Source: Methanobacteriota archaeon
GTDB lineage: Archaea; Thermoplasmatota; E2; DHVEG-1
NCBI GenBank assembly: GCA_903930505.1
Contig: CAIYYQ010000346.1
Span: forward strand, 1 to 6,956
Length of the DNA: 6,956 nt
Direction of reading: 5' to 3'
The notes under the pieces are model-generated. The model saw only the letters and a list, made by a program, of their open reading frames with translations, ran no database searches and was not told the origin of the DNA. Shown one piece after another: positions 1 to 4,802 of the stretch. Positions within the stretch are counted from its first letter, which is position 1, and each line of letters opens with the position of its first letter. A program made the position numbers and the translations under genes.

Positions 1-2101
1 ATATATTACCGGGGTTAATGCATATAGTTATTTATATCTCAACAATCATAACGGGATATTTACCGATATAACATCACAAGCAGGTGTACGATGCTTGAAC
101 AGTGCTGAGGCTGTTTTTGGTGATATCGATAACGATGGCAATCCTGATCTCTATGTTTGTATTCCCAGTGGCAATGGAGACCATTTGTTCCATGGCAGAG
201 GTGATGGAACATTTGAAGAGAGAACGCAGGTATCTGGTCTCTCTGGGCATGTAAACGATGAAGCAATATTTGGTGATGTCAACAATGACGGCTATCTTGA
301 TCTGTTGATTATAACCCATACGCCACCCCATGTTGTATTATTCATCAATGATGGTGATGGAACATTTACCGATGAAACAAGTGCTCGTGGCCTTGACAAT
401 CTTAATTCCGGGGAATATGTGAACTGCCCCAGATTTGCTGACATCGATAACGATGGTGACGTAGATCTCTTTGTTGATCATTATCCTAATGATTTTTCTT
501 CATTTGGATATTATCGCAATGACGGATCTGGTCATTTTATCTTTGAGACACTCAGTGATCAGGATTGTGGCTATAACCCAATTCTCTTTTACCAAAAATT
601 CGACATTTCTGATATTAATAATGACGGTAATCTTGATATTATCTTTGGTAATGCATATCTTGGAGGTAAAATATTTCTGATACAAAATGATGACCACACC
701 TTTGCAATGCGTAGAGATTCAATATTCGGTCGACTTCTTATGCGAGGAGATAGTGATCCGGTTTTTTTAGCTGAGGTTGATAATGTTGCTGGCGATGATC
801 TCCTATCAACGAGAGGTTTCCCTGATAGACCTGAGTGTGGGATTCTGTTGCGGAATTCAGGAAAAGGCGTATTTAAGAACTATGAATATTACATAGGCAA
901 TCGTTATAGCTTTATGCCTGTACCATGCGTTTTCGATTTAGATAACGATGGAGATAATGATATAATTTTAGGAAATACTTACTTGAGTGGCCCAATCATC
1001 GTATTAAAGAATCAAGTCAATAACCAAAACTGGCTAAATGTCAAACCCATAGGAATCATCAGCAATCATGATGCGATCGGTGCGAAGGTATACGTCTTCT
1101 CAAACCAAGGGGAACTCGTAGGTTTTCAGGAAGTATCGTCGCAACGTTCTGTACCAATTCATTTTGGTGTTGACTCATCGAAAACATATGTAGTTCTCAT
1201 TTATTGGCCTGCTAGTGATAAATGGGATGTTATCGGTGGTGTTACTCCTGCACAACTTATAACCTGTGTTGAGGGAAGCACGTCACCTACAAGGGTTTTT
1301 ACTAACGCGTATGGACCGTATACCGGATTCGTCGGTGGAGAAATACACGTTAACGGTTCCGTGCTTGGAGGTGTTCAACCATACAACTGGTCTTGGGATT
1401 TCGGCGATGGAAACATAACGTCGTATGAAAGCCTCGGTTATACCACCTCTGTCACTCATGCCTATGCCAAAGAAGGTGAATATGGTATAACGTTAACAGT
1501 AACCGATTTTCTTGGTAACATCGCCTGCGATACCACCGTGACACACATTATTGAACAAGTCCAACCCCCACAAAACCTCACTCATGTCAACCCCTGCAAT
1601 GACTACTACCCCAATGAAATGAATAAAGGTATAGGCAGGATCCGCTGGAGTGTACCCGGTGGCATCCCCCAAATGTTCACCACGACATCCACACAGATCG
1701 TCTCCGGTGATATTTACTATAAATTCTTCTTTGGTGATGGAACCGACAGCGGCTGGGTTGGGCCGTACAGCAGCGGGCAAGTCGCAACCATAACACACGA
1801 CTTCAACAACGTTGGTTTCTTTGATGTTTACGTGGTTGCCAAGGGCGGCACCCAACTCAGTCAACCCTCAGATACACTTACGGTACAGATGTTTAAACTC
1901 GGTGATACAAACGGTGATGGAATGGTCACGTTTGCAGACATTGATCCATTTGTTATTGCTTTGAAACCTTGGACGTGGTTGGGAAAAGATACATACTATG
2001 CCAGGTATCCCTCAGGTTACTGGTACACTGCAGACTGTCAACTGGACAACTCAGTCACGTTCGCGGATATCGACCCGTTTGTCGCGTTGCTTGGTGACTA
2101 A
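1..2101 (+). CDS. Extracellular FG-GAP/VCBS repeat protein with ASPIC/UnbV, PKD and dockerin-like domains (5' partial)
   Basis: Reading from base 2 the frame is open to the left edge, and the codons before the first in-frame TTG (95) still encode a repeat half (LYLNNHNGIFTDITSQAGV), so this is the 3' part of a longer gene and 95 is not a real start. About 699 residues are visible. Order by base position: FG-GAP/VCBS units with DxDxDGxxD calcium loops starting near 116 (FGDIDNDGNPDL), 266, 433, 600, 775 (degenerate, VDNVAGDD) and 932; an ASPIC/UnbV-type domain about 1028-1285 (NWLNV, DAIGAKV, HFGV, IYWP); a PKD domain about 1290-1545 with WDFGDG near 1395; a second PKD-like domain about 1560-1890 with FFFGDG near 1723; and a dockerin-like tail 1897-2098 with two TFADIDPFV halves. 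Such proteins are normally exported or surface-attached and bind carbohydrate or protein; no enzyme domain is visible. The signal peptide, if any, lies outside the window. A terminator follows directly. Confidence 0.93.
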   Translation, partial: YITGVNAYSYLYLNNHNGIFTDITSQAGVRCLNSAEAVFGDIDNDGNPDLYVCIPSGNGDHLFHGRGDGTFEERTQVSGLSGHVNDEAIFGDVNNDGYLDLLIITHTPPHVVLFINDGDGTFTDETSARGLDNLNSGEYVNCPRFADIDNDGDVDLFVDHYPNDFSSFGYYRNDGSGHFIFETLSDQDCGYNPILFYQKFDISDINNDGNLDIIFGNAYLGGKIFLIQNDDHTFAMRRDSIFGRLLMRGDSDPVFLAEVDNVAGDDLLSTRGFPDRPECGILLRNSGKGVFKNYEYYIGNRYSFMPVPCVFDLDNDGDNDIILGNTYLSGPIIVLKNQVNNQNWLNVKPIGIISNHDAIGAKVYVFSNQGELVGFQEVSSQRSVPIHFGVDSSKTYVVLIYWPASDKWDVIGGVTPAQLITCVEGSTSPTRVFTNAYGPYTGFVGGEIHVNGSVLGGVQPYNWSWDFGDGNITSYESLGYTTSVTHAYAKEGEYGITLTVTDFLGNIACDTTVTHIIEQVQPPQNLTHVNPCNDYYPNEMNKGIGRIRWSVPGGIPQMFTTTSTQIVSGDIYYKFFFGDGTDSGWVGPYSSGQVATITHDFNNVGFFDVYVVAKGGTQLSQPSDTLTVQMFKLGDTNGDGMVTFADIDPFVIALKPWTWLGKDTYYARYPSGYWYTADCQLDNSVTFADIDPFVALLGD
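1897..2098 (+). other. Dockerin-like duplicated calcium-binding module at the C-terminus
   Basis: The last 67 residues of the extracellular protein hold two similar halves. The first reads DTNGDGMVTFADIDPFV, a textbook DxNxDGxxxxxD calcium loop followed by the F-helix. The second reads DCQLDNSVTFADIDPFV, which keeps D at loop positions 1, 5 and 12 but has Q instead of N at position 3 and N instead of G after the central D. The linker is rich in W, Y and P. In known systems type I dockerins dock onto cohesin domains; no cohesin is encoded in this window, so the module could instead be a self-contained C-terminal anchor. The assignment rests on the motif only. Confidence 0.75.
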
Positions 2102-2118
2102 ATCAACCGTTTAATGAC

Positions 2119-2164
2119 AAAAAAACATTGATCTCTCATGCAACTATAGAGAGATCATTTTTTT
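2119..2164. terminator. Bidirectional hairpin terminator between convergent genes
   Basis: A perfect 9-bp stem (TGATCTCTC at 2129-2137 with GAGAGATCA at 2149-2157) encloses an 11-base loop. On the + strand it is followed by seven T (2158-2164); on the - strand the outward flank is ATG and then seven T (complement of A 2119-2125). It lies 27 bases past the stop of the extracellular protein and about 90 bases past the OsmC stop, so it can end both convergent transcripts. In Archaea the T-tract is the known termination signal; the hairpin may add to it. Confidence 0.75.
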
Positions 2165-2249
2165 ATTTCTTTTCAGTTCTCAATGAAATTCTTCTCTGGA
2201 AAACGACTATTTTTTGACGCATTTATATTCTAGTAAGTATCGGTTTTTT

Positions 2250-2646
2250 CTAGTTCTTTACTACTGTTATAGTAAATTGGGGTGGATGGTCAAGATGTTT
2301 TTTAACTGCGCAGGATTCTGCTGCTTTTATCACTGCGTTTTTGTATTGCTCAGGAAACTCTTTTGGGACCCTTATTTCGATGGTTATCGTTTTTATAAGA
2401 TGTGTTTCTGGGTTACGTTCTGTTTTTAGAAACAAGGTGATGTCTGTTGTAGAAATGTTGTGTTTTTGGCAGAAACTGAGTACGTAGAACCCGGTACAGG
2501 TGCCTATAGAGACAAGAAATAACGAGAATGGTTCTAAGGCAGAGCCTTCGCCTCCTTCTTGTGGTGGTTGATCAATGAGGACGGTGAATCCTTTGTATGT
2601 TGCATTTACTTTTTTTTCCGCCAGGAAAACGAATTTCCGTATCCAT
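2250..2646 (-). CDS. OsmC family protein, split by a one-base frameshift near its start
   Basis: OsmC/Ohr-type proteins are small dimeric thiol peroxidases or stress proteins with two conserved cysteines. Reading leftwards from ATG at 2646 gives MDTEIRFPGGKK. At an A8 tract (T at 2610-2617) the frame then shifts and would stop at 2572-2574 after 24 residues. Removing one A continues as VNATYKGFTVLIDQPP to a TAG at 2250-2252, giving 131 residues, the family's usual size. In the joined protein the typical landmarks are GGEGSALEPF (31-40), SIGTCTG with Cys50, Cys59, VPKEFPEQY (93-101) and SCAVKKHL with Cys112, followed by PPQF. Everything downstream of the shift is intact over about 119 codons, so a sequencing or assembly indel, or slippage on the A-tract, is as likely as true decay. 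ATG at 2646 is preferred over ATG at 2661 because a TATA box sits 26 bases upstream of it. The gene is convergent with the extracellular protein gene. Confidence 0.87.
2610..2617 (-). other. A8 homopolymer at which the OsmC reading frame breaks
   Basis: On the coding (-) strand the tract reads GGCGG, eight A, GTAAAT. Seven A would give Gly-Gly-Lys-Lys-Val-Asn, which fits the conserved FPGGKKV start of this OsmC subfamily; eight A give Gly-Gly-Lys-Lys-Ser-Lys and a stop 12 codons after that serine-lysine pair begins. The single extra base is thus localised to the tract. Confidence 0.85.
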
Positions 2647-2667
2647 AGGTGGTTTCTCCATGATGGC

Positions 2668-2676
2668 TTTTATATG
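2668..2676 (-). promoter_or_regulatory. TATA box for the OsmC-family gene
   Basis: On the - strand the sequence is GAAAA then CATATAAAA, a purine-rich BRE-like stretch followed by a TATA-like box. Its centre is 26 bases upstream of ATG 2646, the spacing expected when transcription starts at the start codon (leaderless mRNA). Confidence 0.6.
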
Positions 2677-2730
2677 TTTTCATTGGTTAAGCTTTTCTCA
2701 ACTTTTTTCTCCTAATATCTTCTATTTCAG

Positions 2731-2746
2731 ATCAATCGACATTGAT
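2731..2746. promoter_or_regulatory. Palindrome in the divergent OsmC / small membrane protein intergenic region
   Basis: ATCAAT and ATTGAT form a perfect 6-bp inverted repeat around CGAC. It lies between two divergent genes, upstream of both probable TATA boxes. This is the usual form of a dimeric regulator site, but short AT-rich palindromes also arise by chance. The rest of 2647-2811 is T- and A-rich and holds no further gene that I can support. Confidence 0.3.
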
Positions 2747-2811
2747 ACATTCAATCATGGAAACGCGATGCACAAAAAGATTAAAAACTGTAAATGCATT
2801 CCAAAAATTGG

Positions 2812-3042
2812 ATGGATGCGTCTCAGAACAAAATCTTGTTTAGTTCCGTTATTTCTGCTACGGTCATTGGAGTACTTGGCGTAATACTTTTTTTCTGGCC
2901 GTTACCTGAAAATGTGTTCCCTACATGGTTACGTGCGATAATTTTAATTGCTCTTTTTGCTCATTTGTTTATTCGTACTTCCTGGGCGATCACATCCCCG
3001 ATGTTTGGGGAAGAACCAAAAGAGCAGTATCTTGATTTATGA
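2812..3042 (+). CDS. Small two-helix membrane protein, unknown function
   Basis: This 76-residue protein has two clear hydrophobic helices, about residues 8-29 (ILFSSVISATVIGVLG...) and 39-57 (WLRAIILIALFAHLFI), a short P- and N-rich loop between them (PLPENVFP) and an acidic soluble tail (GEEPKEQYLDL). I chose ATG 2812 (MDASQNK) because an AT-rich TATA-like element (GATTAAAAA, 2779-2787) lies about 28 bases before it. ATG 2794, adding six residues, is an alternative without such a box. It is divergent from the OsmC gene and 59 bases before a second two-helix protein, with which it is probably co-transcribed. I do not recognise a family. Confidence 0.7.
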   Translation: MDASQNKILFSSVISATVIGVLGVILFFWPLPENVFPTWLRAIILIALFAHLFIRTSWAITSPMFGEEPKEQYLDL

Positions 3043-3101
3043 TCAATTTCCTATGGCAATCTACGTCTCTTCGTTCTCAACTCTGGTGGTAGGTTGAATG
3101 T

Positions 3102-3350
3102 ATGGGTGAAAAGAAAAAACTCATTTGGAACTTGATTTTTCCTCTTATGATCTGGGGTGTTATCGCAGCGTATGTGCTATCAAATCCTGTGCCCAAGGAA
3201 CCTGATAACGTTCCTTTGGAGGCATGGAGCTATTATAATGGTCATCCGCCTGCGGTGCAGTATCTTGTAAAAAATCGAGATGTTCTTCTTGTTGCTCTTT
3301 TTGTTTGTTCTGTTGCGATTGGTTTGTTGCTCTGGGTTTTTAAGTATTGA
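3102..3350 (+). CDS. Small two-helix membrane protein, unknown function
   Basis: This 82-residue protein has a basic N-terminus (MGEKKK), a helix at about 7-26, a 34-residue loop rich in P, N, E and Y (residues 28-60), and a second helix at about 61-80 ending in KY. The positive N-terminus suggests both ends are inside and the loop outside. I see no good Shine-Dalgarno sequence or TATA box just upstream, so it is probably read together with the preceding small membrane protein gene, whose build it shares (two helices around a proline-rich loop). Its last 11 bases overlap the end of the convergent four-helix gene. No family recognised. Confidence 0.7.
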   Translation: MGEKKKLIWNLIFPLMIWGVIAAYVLSNPVPKEPDNVPLEAWSYYNGHPPAVQYLVKNRDVLLVALFVCSVAIGLLLWVFKY

Positions 3351-3837
3351 TTCTACCAGTGTTTGTACTTGCAGATTGAAATTCTTTTCGTGCAAGTACT
3401 AAAATGATGAGTGAAATAACGGAGAGGATACTTGAGATAAACATCGGGCCAATGGTGAATAAACCAAGAATGCTTCCTGTGAGCGCGAGTCCCCAGAGTT
3501 TTCGTTTGACGGCAACGATTCCACCGAGTATTGTAAATATGGAGAGGATGATTCCAATGGTTCCACACACGAGGTAAATTTGTCGTATTGTTTCTGCAGT
3601 TATATCTGGGTATATTGTTTGGAGTTGCGTTAAATTGATGATTGAATTAATTGTTGATGTATCAATGGTACTAAGTGATATCCCTGTTAGTATTCCAAGC
3701 GCTCCTGCAAGGAGCATGAGAACGCCAGCGATTAATGGCCTCGATGTTTTTTGTACTGATGGTGCATAGGGATCTACATCTGTAGATTGCTCGGGTTGCA
3801 TGGATTGATTTTCAGATGAATTATTTGTTGTATCCAT
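3340..3837 (-). CDS. Four-helix membrane protein with polar N-terminal tail, unknown function
   Basis: The 165-residue protein begins with about 33 polar residues rich in S, Q, N and T (MDTTNNSSENQSM), ending in a VDPYAPSV segment. Four hydrophobic helices follow, at about 34-52, 88-110, 113-129 and 131-149, with a 35-residue extracytoplasmic-type loop between helices 1 and 2 (NSIINLTQLQTIYPDIT). The short basic KRK turn at 111-113 is probably cytoplasmic. G-rich helices of the type GILTG and GLALTGSILGLF are common in uncharacterised archaeal membrane proteins; I cannot assign a function. ATG 3837 is supported by a TATA box 23 bases upstream. Its end overlaps the convergent small membrane protein gene by 11 bases. 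Confidence 0.8.
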   Translation of the reverse strand: MDTTNNSSENQSMQPEQSTDVDPYAPSVQKTSRPLIAGVLMLLAGALGILTGISLSTIDTSTINSIINLTQLQTIYPDITAETIRQIYLVCGTIGIILSIFTILGGIVAVKRKLWGLALTGSILGLFTIGPMFISSILSVISLIILVLARKEFQSASTNTGRINT

Positions 3838-3856
3838 TGTTTTTCACACTCTTAAG

Positions 3857-3864
3857 TATATAAT
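3857..3864 (-). promoter_or_regulatory. TATA box for the four-helix membrane protein gene
   Basis: On the - strand ATTATATA is centred about 23 bases upstream of ATG 3837. No Shine-Dalgarno element lies between them, which suits a leaderless transcript. The box sits only about 13 bases beyond the stop of the upstream PrsW-like gene, so the two genes, although on one strand, may have separate promoters. Confidence 0.55.
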
Positions 3865-3877
3865 GACGTAGTTATTT

Positions 3878-4576
3878 TTATTTTTGTTGGAGTAATCGTC
3901 GTCTCTTTCGCCGTTCATTATTCGGGCGAATCTGAGGCATTATCTTTGTGATTACATACCAAAACGAAAGTGTTCCATAGATGACGAGTCCCGCAACAAG
4001 GCCTGTTTCAGTAAGGATTTGATTTTTGTTCTTCGCGTAGATGATAATCAGATCAAGAATTCCATTGAACGGAATTTGAAGAAGGATGGCAAATAAGATC
4101 GAGCGGGTCAGTTTTTTTTTGTAGACTCCATATCCAATATATGCCCCGGTTGCAGCATGAAACAGGATGATTCCAAGAGATGCGATGGCAATAAGTGCGA
4201 GGATTACGGCATCGCTTGTTATTAAGGAGCTTACTGCAATGAGCATGACTGGGGTGAAGATGGCACCAAATCCTAAACCAAGACATAACCCATAGATGAT
4301 TGTTTCTTTTTTTTCATGAAGCCTGCCAATGTTTAATGCAATGGTTTTGATGAGTTGGTCAAAGAATACGATTAAGATGATGTAGAGGATGACGCCGGAT
4401 AGAGTGAATGATTGTGCTAACGCAGCAAAAAATCCAAGAATGATACCGATGACAAAGCTGAGGTAGATGTTTTTTTCTTTGTAAAGGCCTTCGTAGCCTT
4501 TGAGACTGAGGTAAAGGAATATTAATGCAGGGATGATGCCAAGAAATAGGCTTGTCTGGGGAATTGCTGGATTCAT
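3878..4576 (-). CDS. PrsW/YhfC-like polytopic membrane protein, probably lacking protease activity
   Basis: The 232-residue protein has about seven hydrophobic helices (roughly 9-25, 38-57, 61-82, 92-116, 123-152, 158-180, 191-211) and a strongly basic C-terminal tail (ERRKRRR). The layout resembles PrsW-type intramembrane metalloproteases: a helix with DQLIK (73-77) where PrsW has EExxK, then E91 and IYGLCLGLGFGAIF (94-107) where PrsW has GLxYGxxxGLGFAxxEN, then FHAATGAYIGYG (139-150) matching the H-containing helix, and PFNGILDL (169-176) where PrsW has a second H (HGxxDF-like). Only the histidine at 140 is clearly kept; the paired glutamates, the E of EN and the second H read D-Q, F-T and N171. 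I infer a PrsW-fold protein without the usual metal site. The alternative is an unrelated membrane protein. ATG 4576 is the first in-frame Met; no Shine-Dalgarno sequence is visible. Confidence 0.75.
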   Translation of the reverse strand: MNPAIPQTSLFLGIIPALIFLYLSLKGYEGLYKEKNIYLSFVIGIILGFFAALAQSFTLSGVILYIILIVFFDQLIKTIALNIGRLHEKKETIIYGLCLGLGFGAIFTPVMLIAVSSLITSDAVILALIAIASLGIILFHAATGAYIGYGVYKKKLTRSILFAILLQIPFNGILDLIIIYAKNKNQILTETGLVAGLVIYGTLSFWYVITKIMPQIRPNNERRKRRRLLQQK

Positions 4577-4636
4577 GGTACAATCGCGTACATAATTAAT
4601 GTGTGTATTAAATATTGCTTTTGTTGTTTTTCAGTA

Positions 4637-4676
4637 TGCATCTGCATATCCGAGTAGATAGGGATATGCGTATGCA
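4637..4676. repeat. Imperfect inverted repeat in the divergent intergenic region
   Basis: The arms are 4637-4651 and 4662-4676, separated by 10 bases. Thirteen of 15 positions pair as Watson-Crick, with one G-T and one C-T at arm positions 9 and 10 from the centre; the inner 8 bp (GCATATCC with GGATATGC) are perfect. It lies upstream of both divergent genes and about 60 bases before the SPFH TATA box, so an operator is more natural than a terminator. It has no T-tract on either side. Confidence 0.55.
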
Positions 4677-4683
4677 CAGTAAT

Positions 4684-4700
4684 ATCCTGTTTTTCAGGAT
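4684..4700. repeat. Small inverted repeat ATCCTG-T5-CAGGAT
   Basis: A perfect 6-bp inverted repeat around five T follows the larger inverted repeat by seven bases. Its left arm belongs to a further ATATCC copy (4682-4687), and another GGATAT lies at 4725-4730, beside the SPFH TATA box. The rest of 4577-4802 holds AT-rich promoter-like sequence and no gene. Confidence 0.4.
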
Positions 4701-4733
4701 GATGTCTCCAGTTTTTCTCATTGAGGATATGGT

Positions 4734-4741
4734 TTTATAAA
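4734..4741 (+). promoter_or_regulatory. TATA box for the SPFH gene
   Basis: TTTATAAA is a good archaeal TATA box. It predicts a start of transcription near 4763 and a leader of about 40 bases, in keeping with the strong Shine-Dalgarno sequence used by this gene. The same octamer precedes the next gene at 5813-5820. Confidence 0.55.
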
Positions 4742-4790
4742 GAAGGAAGTATTATCTCATGTATTGACAACTCAGTTGCCAACGATGGAG

Positions 4791-4796
4791 AGGTGA
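4791..4796 (+). promoter_or_regulatory. Shine-Dalgarno element of the SPFH gene
   Basis: AGGTGA, the exact complement of the archaeal 16S 3' end, lies six bases before ATG 4803 and fixes that start. Confidence 0.75.
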
Positions 4797-4802
4797 AAGA
4801 AA

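Noticed and set aside
95..97. TTG as the start of the extracellular protein
   Set aside because: The frame is open through base 2 and the upstream codons encode the end of another FG-GAP-type unit, so the gene begins outside the window.
116..970. Repeated GATAACGATGG-type sequences as a DNA repeat array
   Set aside because: They are the codons of the calcium loops in FG-GAP units; spacing and sequence vary as expected for protein repeats, not for a DNA repeat element or CRISPR.
1493..1864. A 123-codon - strand open frame
   Set aside because: It is antisense to the PKD-like domains of the extracellular protein, whose WDFGDG/FFFGDG motifs and continuous frame are convincing.
2214..2429. A 71-codon + strand open frame rich in F, C and Y
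   Set aside because: It is antisense to the OsmC C-terminal half, which has clear family motifs; the F/C/Y content is what an antisense frame of a K- and A-rich gene gives.
2250..2435. A 61-residue stand-alone protein starting at TTG 2435
   Set aside because: It is only the C-terminal half of the OsmC-family protein; the same frame continues upstream with OsmC motifs as far as the A8 tract.
2597..2884. A 95-codon + strand open frame
   Set aside because: It begins opposite the OsmC start region, runs through the divergent promoter region and overlaps the two-helix protein gene in another frame; its composition shows no family or coding signal.
4637..4700. Inverted repeats before the SPFH gene as a riboswitch or small RNA
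   Set aside because: They lie upstream of the probable TATA box at 4734, so they would not be in the SPFH leader; no known riboswitch pattern is visible.
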